Assembly (NCBI RefSeq): GCF_905207245.1 | Contig: NZ_CAJLKP010000051.1 | Coordinates: forward strand, 1-46,258 | Origin: an uncultured Bacteroides sp. | Lineage (GTDB): Bacteria; Bacteroidota; Bacteroidia; Bacteroidales; Bacteroidaceae | Length of the DNA: 46,258 nt | Direction of reading: 5' to 3' | Shown: positions 34,501-42,111 of the stretch, in pieces | Numbering within the stretch: the stretch's first letter is position 1 | Layout of the letters: every line of letters starts with the position of its first letter | Notes under the pieces: model-generated | Told to the model about the DNA's origin: nothing | Database searches by the model: none | Seen by the model: the letters and a program-made list of their open reading frames with translations, nothing else | Program-made: the position numbers and the translations under genes

Positions 34501-34823
34501 TAGTGAATAAAGAAGCTAAAGAGTATTGGACAGTAGATAATCCAAGCAATAAATATGCGCGTATTGAAGCACAAGGCCCTGAAGGTGCCAGAGGAGCCCG
34601 CAGACTTTATAACCGTTCTTTTGTCCGTTTGGAAAACATTTCAATCGGTTATACATTGCCCAGACAGTGGACTAAGAGAGTGGATATTGAACGTGTTAAG
34701 GTGTATGCTACAGTTCGAAATGCTGCCGTGTGGGGCTCTAAGGACTGGGAATATTATGGTGACCCGGAAACAGGTAATTATGCCTCTCGTATTTGGACAC
34801 TGGGACTTAACTTAACATTCTAA
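31575..34823 (+). CDS. SusC-like TonB-dependent outer-membrane transporter (PUL B)
   Basis: A 1082-residue protein with a signal peptide ending at about TAHSQN (residue 20). The carboxypeptidase-regulatory-like domain has IKGSVTDVNQEPLLGVNVMV, followed by LEEVVVVGYGSMRKKDLTGS. The plug has MKIRGQRSVY, PLLILDGMFFYGE and IAQIDVLKDASAAAVYGARA, and a long beta-barrel ends in LGLNLTF. It imports oligosaccharides released at the surface and is paired with the SusD 22 nt downstream. Its plug differs clearly from that of the PUL A SusC (for example GEGDAGAKGGG against SNSRAGGG), so the two transporters probably take different substrates. The 192-bp leader has small hairpins at 31485-31508 and 31528-31543 but no exact -7 box, so it may be co-transcribed with the preceding gene. 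Confidence 0.94.
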   Translation: MSRKILFLILCVFALTAHSQNVAIKGSVTDVNQEPLLGVNVMVKGTSTGTITDIDGNFSISGPKGATLVISYIGMVTQEVTYKGEPLKVVLKDDAQALEEVVVVGYGSMRKKDLTGSVVQVRPDKIANDNPKTVQDILRGTPGLTVGYGEGDAGAKGGGSMKIRGQRSVYTDGGHNDPLLILDGMFFYGELSEINPDDIAQIDVLKDASAAAVYGARAANGVVIISTKKGKQGKPTINFTASVGLTQKAAYRDRWQTPGEYMQHFVDWKEKNTYGVNAETGEYAAYSRPGNEYTSKPGYFRNPNNLDDVSLEAWRGYTTNDEGESDLSIWARRLGFRPNTALMDNLLSGKVMDWQDKAFRLGFNQDYNASISGAGEKIDYYMSLGFLRNEGAFVDDTYRAIRANFKLNAKVTDWFEIGANINFQDRTDGEIGMNKGGFMENSPYAVFKDDEGNYVQDPLMFQYDRNNLTNWYYEKQFLELQKGYTTFNTIFNAKLKLPFGITYTFNAAPRLQYFHDRYFMSAQRPNSNPNDRGANREQAKRFDWSLNNTITWDKTFADKHHVIVTLAQEAEELQYWKDRIEARNILPSDVLGFHNTQNGDKSVSKFESNDTHQTADGLMGRIFYSYDDRYMATFTMRRDGYSAFGSSNPYAYFPSGGLAWTFSNEKFFQPYNHIMSTGKLRVSFGKNGNRSLANPYEALANLYPGGGKMQGYITSSGDLYLMRYLMAQRMENPNLQWEKTQSWNFALDFGFLNDRITGTLEYYRMSTKDMIMGQRLPNFTGFESITTNLGQVDNNGFEIALNTLNIDNKNFQWSTTFSLSYNKNRIKHLYGDYEDILDASGNVIGKKEADYVGNGWFIDRPISAIWDYKVTGIWQKDEVDEAKKYGQVPGDPKVWNNPANDEYDADGNVTKIIYNNDDKVFQGQTAAPVTWALRNDFTLWKDLTLSINIYSRMGHKSLEGMYLNNDDDGGGMTYRLVNKEAKEYWTVDNPSNKYARIEAQGPEGARGARRLYNRSFVRLENISIGYTLPRQWTKRVDIERVKVYATVRNAAVWGSKDWEYYGDPETGNYASRIWTLGLNLTF

Positions 34824-34845
34824 ATCTTTTAACTCAAGAATAAAT

Positions 34846-36900
34846 ATGAAAAACTATATTCAAAAATATATTTGCAAGGGATTTATCCTGATGGCCGGAG
34901 CTTCAATGGTGCTGACCGGTTGTAAAGAGAGCTTTTTGGAACCTGATCCGCAAGCCATGTTCAAGCCTAGTGAAGTGTTTACTACAGAAGATGGTCTTAG
35001 GTCTGTATTGGCTATCTGCGATCGTCAATTGAAGAGAAACTATGTGAGTGAAGATTCTCGTGAGATGATGGCGTTGGCTACAGAGTACACTTTCTCTGAT
35101 TTGATGGTACCTGCTGCGACTGATAAATCAGGATTCCTTGATAATGTAGATAATATGTTGCGTTCGAATAGCGATCAGTCAGATGAAAAAAACTTAGGTC
35201 GTACAAATAGCATATATTTCTTTTGGAGACAAGGGTATGAAGGCATTCGAAATGCCAATACACTGCTTTCGTTTATAGATGATGTCCCTATGGATGAGAC
35301 GTTGAAGAAAGAGTATATTGGTCGTGCCTATTTCCACCGTGCCTATCGATATTATGCATTGGTATTCCAGTATGGGCATGTGCCTTTACTTACCAAATTG
35401 GCATCATCTCCTAAATTGAGTTACCATTCTACTCATAGAGATGCGATTTTGGAAAAGATGGCACTTGATATGGAATTTGCAGTTCAGTGGGTACCCGAAC
35501 AGAAGGATATGCAATACATAGGTATGGTGAATAAGGGAGCTTGCCGTATGTTGCTTTCCAAGCTATATCTGGCTCTTGGCAGATATGAGGATGCAAAGAA
35601 ACAGTTGGATATTCTGATTGACCAGTCCGGTTATTCATTGATGACTAATAATTTCGGTACCTTCTTTGAAGGTGGTGAGCCTACTTCATGGCCTATTACA
35701 CGTAATGTGATTTGGGATTTACATCGTCCGGAGAATAAACTGATTACCGCTAACAAGGAAGTTATTATGGGTATGCCTAATCGTGGTGTGGCTGCCGAAT
35801 CGTTTATCCCGATGTTGAGCATGCGTATCATGTATCCTTTCTTCTTTGATAATAGAATCAAGATGCCCGACGGTAAACAAGCGTTGTATAACCTTGACCG
35901 TACTAATAGCAAATACCGTGTGGAATATGATTATATGCGTGGCTTGGGTCGTGGCATTGCAACTTTCCGTACCAGTACTTTCTATCAAGATGGGTTGTGG
36001 GCTGTGAATGGCAAGATGGATGAAACAGATTTGCGGCATAGTGCAGAGACTGGAAACTGGATGCATATGGAAGATTTGCGTTGCAATAATGTGGATTCTG
36101 AATTCTATGGACAGAACATTATGCTTCATTCCGATAGAGATTTTTGGGGTAAAGATAAAGATGGAAATCCCGTGTTGGTTACCGAAAAGGGACAATTGTT
36201 GTGTTCCGATACAATTCGACGCTGGTTTGATGTGCCTCATTACATCTTCTGTCTGGATGATGTAGTCAACCAAGGCTTGATTAAAAACAATGGTCTTGAA
36301 GGTGCAACCGATGGTAGTGTTGCCGACTGGTATCTCTATCGTTTGGCAGAAGCTTACTTGCTTCGTGCTGAAGCTAAGTTCTACATTAATCCGAGTGATC
36401 CGACTATCAAGGATGACCTGAATATCATCAGAAAACGTGCACAATGTTCTGAACTCTATACCGGCAATGTGACTATCGGCGATATTATGGATGAACGTGG
36501 CCGTGAGCTTTTCTATGAAGAGTGGCGTAATGTAGAGTTAACCCGTGTATCTCTCTGTCTGGCCCGTAGCGGAAGACCGGATGAATGGGGCAATACCTAT
36601 AATGTGGAAACCTTCGACAAACAAACGGGTACAGACTTGGAGGGCGGTAGCTATTGGTATCAACGTTGTGTACGCAAAGGTATGTATAACAAGGGAGAAA
36701 CGATTCGTGTGGATGCCACTAAGACGGACATTAATTTCATTATGGGTAAGCATAATATCTATTGGCCGATTCCTTATAATGCTATCGAGGCAAATAAAAA
36801 CGCCAAGCTGTGGCAGAATGTAGGCTATACGGAATATGACCCTGCTACTCCTATATGGAATACTTGGGAAGAAGCTGTAGCTGATGAAGATCAGATTTAA
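34846..36900 (+). CDS. SusD-like outer-membrane glycan-binding lipoprotein (PUL B)
   Basis: A 684-residue lipoprotein with lipobox LTGC (Cys26) followed by KESFLEPDPQAMFKP. The SusD/RagB pattern is visible: FTTEDGLRSVLAICDRQL, YEGIRNANTLLSFID, IGRAYFHRAYRYYALVFQYG with VPLL, KGACRMLLSKLYLALGRYEDAKKQLD, and in the C-terminal part LAEAYLLRAEAKFYINPSD with LNIIRKRAQCSE and ERGRELFYEEWRNVELTRV. It is about 100 residues longer than many SusD proteins, which fits a larger substrate lid. It acts with the SusC upstream. Two hairpins follow directly, the second with a T-run, before the enzyme genes. Confidence 0.93.
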   Translation: MKNYIQKYICKGFILMAGASMVLTGCKESFLEPDPQAMFKPSEVFTTEDGLRSVLAICDRQLKRNYVSEDSREMMALATEYTFSDLMVPAATDKSGFLDNVDNMLRSNSDQSDEKNLGRTNSIYFFWRQGYEGIRNANTLLSFIDDVPMDETLKKEYIGRAYFHRAYRYYALVFQYGHVPLLTKLASSPKLSYHSTHRDAILEKMALDMEFAVQWVPEQKDMQYIGMVNKGACRMLLSKLYLALGRYEDAKKQLDILIDQSGYSLMTNNFGTFFEGGEPTSWPITRNVIWDLHRPENKLITANKEVIMGMPNRGVAAESFIPMLSMRIMYPFFFDNRIKMPDGKQALYNLDRTNSKYRVEYDYMRGLGRGIATFRTSTFYQDGLWAVNGKMDETDLRHSAETGNWMHMEDLRCNNVDSEFYGQNIMLHSDRDFWGKDKDGNPVLVTEKGQLLCSDTIRRWFDVPHYIFCLDDVVNQGLIKNNGLEGATDGSVADWYLYRLAEAYLLRAEAKFYINPSDPTIKDDLNIIRKRAQCSELYTGNVTIGDIMDERGRELFYEEWRNVELTRVSLCLARSGRPDEWGNTYNVETFDKQTGTDLEGGSYWYQRCVRKGMYNKGETIRVDATKTDINFIMGKHNIYWPIPYNAIEANKNAKLWQNVGYTEYDPATPIWNTWEEAVADEDQI

Positions 36901-36908
36901 TCAATCAC

Positions 36909-36928
36909 TTTCGCTTTAGTTAGCGAAA
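36909..36928 (+). promoter_or_regulatory. Short hairpin after susD
   Basis: TTTCGCT and AGCGAAA form a perfect 7-bp stem with a 6-nt loop, nine nt after the susD stop. No T-run follows on the plus strand. It may protect the 3' end of the susCD mRNA. Confidence 0.5.
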
Positions 36929-36938
36929 AAAGAATATT

Positions 36939-37004
36939 GGAGGTATATTGAAGTGACAGAGCCAACGTAGTGAGTCGCTATGAGAAATATACCTCCATTT
37001 TTTT
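36939..37004 (+). terminator. Hairpin with T-run between susD and GH43, terminator or attenuator
   Basis: GGAGGTATATT at 36939-36949 and AATATACCTCC at 36986-36996 form a perfect 11-bp stem, followed by seven T at 36998-37004. The loop is 36 nt. The GH43 start at 37010 is only five bases after the T-run. It probably lowers expression of the downstream enzymes relative to susCD. Confidence 0.6.
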
Positions 37005-37009
37005 ATCAT

Positions 37010-38014
37010 ATGAAAGAGTTATTTGTAATATCAGTATTATGCTGTCTGGCAGCATGTTCTTCGTCATCATCCAAAACGGAGGATAATCCGGAAGATCAAT
37101 CGAAGAATGTATATCATAATCCGGTTATAAACTATAGTTTGCCGGATCCTTCCGTTATTAAGGGGGATGATGGATATTTCTATTTATATGCTACTGAGAA
37201 TATCCGTAACCTGCCGATTCACCGTTCCAAAAATCTGGTAGATTGGGAATATGTGGGTACGGCTTTTACTGACCAGACCCGTCCCGACTTTGAAGCAAAG
37301 GGAGGTCTGTGGGCTCCGGACATTAATAAAATAGGCGATAAATACGTGCTTTATTACTCCATGTCCGTTTGGGGAGGAGAGTGGACCTGCGGCATCGGAT
37401 GCGCTACTGCCGATAAGCCCGAAGGACCTTTCACGGATCATGGAAAAATGTTCCGTAGCAATGAAATCAATGTACAGAATTCTATCGATCCTTTCTACAT
37501 AGAGGAAGGGGGGCAAAAATATCTCTTTTGGGGAAGTTTTCGGGGTATATATGCTATCGGACTGTCAGATGACGGACTTTCCATCAAGGAAGGTGCTAAC
37601 CCCCAAAAAGTGGCAGGGACAGCCTACGAAGGCACTTATATTCATAAGAAGGATGATTATTACTACTTTTTTGCTTCAATAGGTACTTGCTGTGAAGGAT
37701 TGAACAGCACATATACAACGGTAGTAGGACGTTCTAAAAACCTTTTCGGACCTTATGTTGATAAAAAGGGCGGAAGTATGCTCGACAATAAACATGAAGT
37801 TCTGATTCATAAGAATAGTGCTTTTGTAGGCACCGGCCATAATTCTGAGATTGTGACGGATAATGCCGGCGACGATTGGGTCTTCTATCATTCGGTGAGC
37901 GTCAAGAATCCCGAAGGAAGAGTCTTGATGATGGACAAGATTGAATGGAAAGATGGCTGGCCGTCTGTAAAGGGGGCTTCTCCCTCGATAGAGTCAGGTA
38001 AACCAGTATTCTAA
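37010..38014 (+). CDS. GH43 lipoprotein, endo-arabinanase-like
   Basis: A 334-residue protein starting MKELFVISVLCCLAACSSSS (lipobox Cys16). An ATG ten codons upstream lies inside the hairpin arm and is not preferred. The five-bladed propeller of GH43 shows the three catalytic acids: base Asp46 in SLPDPSVI, pKa-modulating Asp160 in NSIDPFYI and acid Glu207 in AYEGTYI. WAPDINKIGDKYVLYYSMS and the FWGSFRGIYAI segment after the modulator Asp resemble alpha-1,5-L-arabinanases. The second Cys-rich motif GTCCEGLNSTY is typical of that branch. It probably cuts arabinan or arabinose-containing side chains at the cell surface or in the periplasm. It is the first enzyme gene after susD, with the epimerase gene 67 nt behind. 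The GH43 subfamily was not confirmed. Confidence 0.86.
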   Translation: MKELFVISVLCCLAACSSSSSKTEDNPEDQSKNVYHNPVINYSLPDPSVIKGDDGYFYLYATENIRNLPIHRSKNLVDWEYVGTAFTDQTRPDFEAKGGLWAPDINKIGDKYVLYYSMSVWGGEWTCGIGCATADKPEGPFTDHGKMFRSNEINVQNSIDPFYIEEGGQKYLFWGSFRGIYAIGLSDDGLSIKEGANPQKVAGTAYEGTYIHKKDDYYYFFASIGTCCEGLNSTYTTVVGRSKNLFGPYVDKKGGSMLDNKHEVLIHKNSAFVGTGHNSEIVTDNAGDDWVFYHSVSVKNPEGRVLMMDKIEWKDGWPSVKGASPSIESGKPVF

Positions 38015-38081
38015 CAACTATGAAATGTAACTATGAGATTATAGTTTATTGCAGAAGTAAAGCATAAATATTATAAGTGAT

Positions 38082-39218
38082 ATGAATAAAGTTATGATTT
38101 TGTTAGCAGGAGTGATGCTATTGGCATCAGCCTGCACAAGCAAGCAGGTGAGTGAAAATACTGCTTCAGGTTTGAATCCGGCTGATTTCCGTATGGAAGT
38201 GGACGGCAAACAGACAGACCTGTTTGTACTAAAGAATAAAAATGGTATGGAAGTTTGCATTACAAACTTCGGTGGACGTATTATATCGGTGATGGTACCG
38301 GATAAAGATGGCGTTATGCGTGATGTTGTATTAGGATTCGATTCTATTCAGGATTACGTTAACCTCCCTACTAATTTTGGTGCTACCATCGGCCGTTATG
38401 GCAATCGTATTAACCAGGGTAAGATTACCCTAGACGGTGTGGAATATCAGTTGCCACAGAATAATTACGGTCATTGCTTGCATGGCGGTTCCAAGGGATT
38501 TGATTTCCGGATGTTCGATGCACAGCAGTTGAGTGGGCAAGTTCTGGAACTGACTTATCTGTCGAAAGATGGGGAAGAAGGATTCCCGGGCAATCTGACT
38601 TGCAAGGTCACTTTCTCATTAACGGATGATGACGCCCTTGATATCCGTTATAGTGCCGAAACAGACCGTACTACGGTTGTCAACCTGACTAATCACTCTT
38701 ACTTTAACCTGGACGGCGATCCCTCCAAGGATAATTCGGATTATTTGCTGACTATCGATGCCGATGCATATACTCCTGTGGACAGCACCTTTATGACAAC
38801 CGGTGAGATTGCCCCTGTGGAAAATACGGATATGGATTTCCGTAAACCCACAGCCATCGGAGCGCGTATTAATAATGATTTCATACAGTTGAAGTATGGC
38901 AAAGGTTACGACCATAACTGGGTACTCAACACGAAAGGGGATATTTCACGAAAGTGTGCCACTCTTGAATCTCCTGAGACAGGTATTGTACTTGATGTCT
39001 ATACCAACGAACCGGGTATTCAGATTTATGCCGGTAACTTCCTGGATGGTACGGTGAAGGGAAAGAAAGGTATCGTATATGGTCATCGCGCTTCCGTTTG
39101 CCTGGAAACTCAGAAGTATCCCGATACTCCTAACAAACCGGAGTGGCCGTCGGCACTCTTGAAACCGGGTGAGAAATATGATAGCCATTGCATTTATAAA
39201 TTCTCCGTGAGAAAATGA
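38082..39218 (+). CDS. Aldose 1-epimerase (galactose mutarotase family) lipoprotein
   Basis: A 378-residue protein with lipobox ASAC (Cys18). GalM motifs are ITNFGGRIISVMVPD, TIGRYGNRINQGKITLDG, His134 in HCLHGGSKGF, the catalytic His205 in NLTNHSYFNL, DHNWVLN and the catalytic base Glu342 in VCLETQKYPDTPNKP. It interconverts alpha and beta anomers of released sugars such as galactose or arabinose, so uptake or further catabolism can proceed. The lipoprotein signal puts it outside the cytoplasm, unlike E. coli GalM. It overlaps or nearly touches the GH105 gene, and belongs to the PUL B enzyme operon. Confidence 0.9.
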   Translation: MNKVMILLAGVMLLASACTSKQVSENTASGLNPADFRMEVDGKQTDLFVLKNKNGMEVCITNFGGRIISVMVPDKDGVMRDVVLGFDSIQDYVNLPTNFGATIGRYGNRINQGKITLDGVEYQLPQNNYGHCLHGGSKGFDFRMFDAQQLSGQVLELTYLSKDGEEGFPGNLTCKVTFSLTDDDALDIRYSAETDRTTVVNLTNHSYFNLDGDPSKDNSDYLLTIDADAYTPVDSTFMTTGEIAPVENTDMDFRKPTAIGARINNDFIQLKYGKGYDHNWVLNTKGDISRKCATLESPETGIVLDVYTNEPGIQIYAGNFLDGTVKGKKGIVYGHRASVCLETQKYPDTPNKPEWPSALLKPGEKYDSHCIYKFSVRK

Positions 39219-39265
39219 CAAGACAACTGAACAACCTGATTATTCATTTAAAGACTATAAGAATT

Positions 39266-40378
39266 ATGAAGAGAGATTATCGTTTTTATCTATTGTTTGT
39301 GGCTGTGTTCCTGATGGCAAGCACCATCACTGCACAAGACTATTTCAGTAATTTCCCCGTAAGGGCGAATCCCAAGATTGTAGGGAAAAAAGTAAGTAGT
39401 CGCTTGATGGAGACCAAACACCAACTTTATGGAGACAGAGGCATACATTATGCTGAAGTCTGCACCTGGTATGGAGCACTCCGGTTCGCCGAAATGACGA
39501 ATGACAAGGAGCTTACCAAGAAGTTGAGAGAACGTTTCGAGTTGCTATTCCATCTGGAGAAAGACTTGCTTCCTCCTCCGATTCATGTAGACCAGAATAT
39601 GTTCGGTTGTCTGCCTCTGAAACTATATCGCATGACGAAGGACGAGCGTTATAAAGAACTCGGATTGCCGTATGCCGATACGCAATGGATTCTTCCTGAA
39701 AAAGCGAATGATGAAGAACGCAAATGGCACAAGAAGGGATACTCCTGGCAGACTCGCCTTTGGATTGATGATATGTATATGATTACCATCGTACAGGCCG
39801 AAGCCTATCACGTGACGGGAGATAAAAAATACATCAACCGCGCTGCCAAGGAAATGGTGCTTTATCTGGATGAGATTCAGCGTGAGAACGGTCTCTTTTA
39901 TCATGCGCCCGATGTGCCCTTCTATTGGGGGCGTGGCGATGGCTGGATGGCTGTGGGCATGACAGAATTGCTTTTCAACCTTCCGGAAAACGATCCTAAC
40001 CGTCAGCGCATCCTCAAAGGATATCGGTTGATGATGGAGAACCTGAAGAAGTATGTGAATGAAGACGGACTCTGGAACCAGTTGATTGACGAAAAGGATT
40101 GCTGGACGGAAACTTCCGGTTCGGCAATGTTTACGTATGCCATGATTTTGGGCGTGAAGAACGGATGGCTGGACAAGGATGAATATGGACCGATTGCCCG
40201 CCGTGCATGGTTGGGCCTTTGCAACTATCTTGATGATAATAACGACTTAATGGAAGTTTGCATCGGTACAGGCAAGAAGAACAGCCACCAGTATTATCTG
40301 GATCGTCCCCGCATTACAGGTGATTATCACGGACAAGCTCCCATTATTTGGTGTGCTTATGCATTGCTGAGCGAATAA
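39266..40378 (+). CDS. GH105 unsaturated uronyl hydrolase
   Basis: A 370-residue protein starting MKRDYRFYLLFVAVFLMAST, a signal peptide with cleavage near TAQ. A start at 39215 (overlapping the previous stop) would add 17 residues ahead of the signal and is less likely. The (alpha/alpha)6 barrel pattern of family 105 is clear: KHQLYGDRGIHYAEVCTWYG, QNMFGCLPLKLY, WIDDMYMI with the Asp168-Asp169 pair, HAPDVPFYWGRGDGWMAVGM, ETSGSAMFTYAM and HGQAPIIW. Known members hydrate 4,5-unsaturated galacturonic or glucuronic acid left by polysaccharide lyases on rhamnogalacturonan or similar glycans. No lyase is encoded in this window. It is the third enzyme gene of the PUL B operon. Specificity is not decided by sequence alone. 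Confidence 0.9.
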   Translation: MKRDYRFYLLFVAVFLMASTITAQDYFSNFPVRANPKIVGKKVSSRLMETKHQLYGDRGIHYAEVCTWYGALRFAEMTNDKELTKKLRERFELLFHLEKDLLPPPIHVDQNMFGCLPLKLYRMTKDERYKELGLPYADTQWILPEKANDEERKWHKKGYSWQTRLWIDDMYMITIVQAEAYHVTGDKKYINRAAKEMVLYLDEIQRENGLFYHAPDVPFYWGRGDGWMAVGMTELLFNLPENDPNRQRILKGYRLMMENLKKYVNEDGLWNQLIDEKDCWTETSGSAMFTYAMILGVKNGWLDKDEYGPIARRAWLGLCNYLDDNNDLMEVCIGTGKKNSHQYYLDRPRITGDYHGQAPIIWCAYALLSE

Positions 40379-40439
40379 AATGTGATATATTAGCTTCGTT
40401 GCTGGAATTTACTCATTCAGTTTTGAATGAAGTGATTTG

Positions 40440-40550
40440 CAGACTATCTGTCATTCTGAGCTTGTCGAAGAATCTATTCCCCTGCTGTATAGCGCAGCCT
40501 TATCCCAAGAGAAGAGATCCTTCGACAAGCTCAGGATGACAGATAGTACT
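40440..40550. repeat. Dispersed palindromic intergenic repeat, complete copy
   Basis: Two 32-nt arms, 40444-40475 and 40515-40546, are inverted copies with two differences, around a 39-nt spacer. The conserved core is TGTCATYCTGAGCTTGTCGA followed by AGRATCT. Similar short elements are scattered in many Bacteroides genomes. A related copy lies at the right edge of the window. It sits in the 248-bp gap between GH105 and the second GH43 and could act as a terminator or mRNA-end structure. Confidence 0.75.
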
Positions 40551-40626
40551 GCTTAGTCATTTGCTTCATGTCTGAACCGAAATGAATATAACCCAATTCC
40601 TGATTTGCATTAATTTATAGAATCAT

Positions 40627-41592
40627 ATGAAGAATAATCTGTTTCTTATCTGTTTGTTAATCTTGGGAACACTTGGCTCCTGTCAGTCGGCCTCCTCCAA
40701 AAAGGATATCGACAACACTTCCACCAATGAAGTGAAAACACTTGTTCCTTTGGGTGACCCGTTCATCATGCTGCACGGTGGAGTATATTATGCTTATGGC
40801 ACCCATTCCGGCGAAGGAATTGAAGTGTACACTTCCAATGACTTGTTGACCTGGAAGTATGAAGGGATAGCCCTGAATAAGAAAGACTCCTGGGCGGACC
40901 GTTGGTTCTGGGCTCCCGAAATCTATGCTGTGAACGGGAAATTCTATATGTACTATTCGGCCGACGAACACATCTGTGTGGCGATTGCCGATTCTCCCGC
41001 AGGACCGTTTGTGCAAGAGAAGAAAGAGCCGATGATTACGGATGAAAAGTGCATTGACAACTCTCTGTTCATCGATGATGACGGCACGCCTTACCTTACC
41101 TTCGTGCGGTTCAATGACGGCAACAATATTTGGATTGCAGAGTTGGAAAAAGACCTTGTCACTATCAAGAAAGAGACGATGCGTCCCTGCCTCCATGTAT
41201 CTCAGAAGTGGGAAGAAGTTTGGCCTCGTGTGAACGAAGGTTCATTTATCATTAAGCACAACGGGCTGTACTATATGTCCTATTCCGCCAATAGTTATGA
41301 GAGTCCGTTCTATGGAGTGGGCTGTGCCACGGCTACCAATCCGATGGGCACCTGGACCAAATATGAAGAAAATCCTTTGTTGCAAAAGCCCGGCGAACTG
41401 GTGGGAGTGGGGCATAGCGCCATGTTTACCGATAAGGCAGGCAAGCTCCGCATTGTCTATCATGCCCATAAAGACAAGGAAAAGATTCATCCGCGCGCCA
41501 TGTATATCGGAGAAGTCTCCTTCGAGAATGTCAATGGAGTGGACCGCATGAGAATCAGTGAAGGCTATATAACCCCTGAATTAGTAAAATAA
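40627..41592 (+). CDS. GH43 lipoprotein (second), exo-acting type likely
   Basis: A 321-residue protein with lipobox LGSC (Cys19). The three catalytic acids fit GH43: base Asp44 in LGDPFIML, modulator Asp144 in CIDNSLFID and acid Glu204 in VNEGSFII. Other family strings are WAPEIYAVNGKFYMYYSADE, NNIWIAELEKD and VGHSAMFTDKAGKLRIVYHAH. The protein is a bare five-bladed propeller with no C-terminal beta-sandwich. It differs from the first GH43 in its active-site surroundings (no SIDPF or GTCC motifs), so a different linkage is likely, such as a terminal arabinofuranose, galactose or xylose. The dispersed repeat upstream may separate it from GH105 at the mRNA level. The HTCS follows after a 519-bp gap. 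Confidence 0.84.
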   Translation: MKNNLFLICLLILGTLGSCQSASSKKDIDNTSTNEVKTLVPLGDPFIMLHGGVYYAYGTHSGEGIEVYTSNDLLTWKYEGIALNKKDSWADRWFWAPEIYAVNGKFYMYYSADEHICVAIADSPAGPFVQEKKEPMITDEKCIDNSLFIDDDGTPYLTFVRFNDGNNIWIAELEKDLVTIKKETMRPCLHVSQKWEEVWPRVNEGSFIIKHNGLYYMSYSANSYESPFYGVGCATATNPMGTWTKYEENPLLQKPGELVGVGHSAMFTDKAGKLRIVYHAHKDKEKIHPRAMYIGEVSFENVNGVDRMRISEGYITPELVK

Positions 41593-41682
41593 AGCCTGTG
41601 TAAAGTGAAAAAACTTCGATGAAACGGCGCTTTTTTCGAAGTCGCTGACGGGTGGCAACCTACTTGTCTGCATTACATAAGT

Positions 41683-41762
41683 ATCCGCTGTACCTTTCGA
41701 AGTAGGACTTAGCACCTTTACGTCCCGGACTTAGCACCTTTGAGTCCGGGACTGAACTATTA
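41683..41762. repeat. 22-bp tandem units, block 1 of a mosaic array
   Basis: Units at 41705 and 41727 share GGACTTAGCACCTTT and end in GTCC, forming short inverted ends. A degenerate unit precedes them at 41683 (ACCTTT in register) and a truncated 14-nt unit follows at 41749. The period is 22 bp. Confidence 0.7.
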
Positions 41763-41876
41763 GAACATCCCTATGTTATCTCCTGAAACATCCGGATGTT
41801 TTAGGGTAAAACACCCCCATGTTTTGGGTCAAAACATCCCCATGTTTTAGGGTAAAACATCCGGGTGTTTTCGATG
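41763..41876. repeat. 22-23-bp hairpin units, block 2 of a mosaic array
   Basis: Five units start at 41763, 41785, 41808, 41831 and 41854. Four match RAAACAYCCNNNTGTTTT joined by GGGT-type linkers (one linker is CGATG), and the first is a shorter version. Each folds as a 5-7-bp stem with a CCGG, CCCC or CCCT loop. Stem differences are a mismatch or wobble in one unit each. Confidence 0.8.
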
Positions 41877-41942
41877 CTCAGTCCGGGAGTGTTCTGTGCA
41901 CAGTCCTGCAGTGTTGTGTGCTCAGTCCTGCGATGGGATAGG
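41877..41942. repeat. 22-bp tandem units, block 3 of a mosaic array
   Basis: Three units at 41877, 41899 and 41921 share CWCAGTCCKG, exactly 22 bp apart; the third is degraded at its end. Together with blocks 1 and 2 this fills most of the 519-bp gap before the HTCS. The remaining parts (41593-41682 and 41943-42111) hold one 7-bp hairpin (ACTTCGA/TCGAAGT) and a -7 box, but no gene. Confidence 0.75.
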
Positions 41943-42078
41943 CAAAGTATAGGCAATCCGGGTAAAAAACAGGGGTAGAGCTTTCTCCGGGCATACTTTC
42001 GCTGTGCTTATAACTGTGAAAGAGACGATATTTTTATTTATTGAAATGCTTCTCTTATCGTTTATCGTCAAATAGAGC

Positions 42079-42086
42079 TATATTTG
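42079..42086 (+). promoter_or_regulatory. -7 box for the PUL B HTCS
   Basis: TATATTTG matches TAnnTTTG exactly and lies 25 nt upstream of the HTCS ATG. No clear -33 TTTG. Confidence 0.5.
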
Positions 42087-42111
42087 GCAACGAATCTATA
42101 AAAACACAAGG

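Noticed and set aside
35719..36444. Antisense 241-codon open frame
   Set aside because: Opposite susD, no recognisable protein features.
36980..37009. Upstream ATG for the first GH43
   Set aside because: It lies in the loop just ahead of the terminator-like stem and adds residues before a complete lipoprotein signal.
40440..40550. Insertion-sequence end or MITE with target duplication
   Set aside because: No transposase and no clear target-site duplication; it fits a short dispersed extragenic palindrome better.
41683..41942. CRISPR array
   Set aside because: Units are contiguous, 22-23 bp long and lack unique spacers; no cas genes are nearby.
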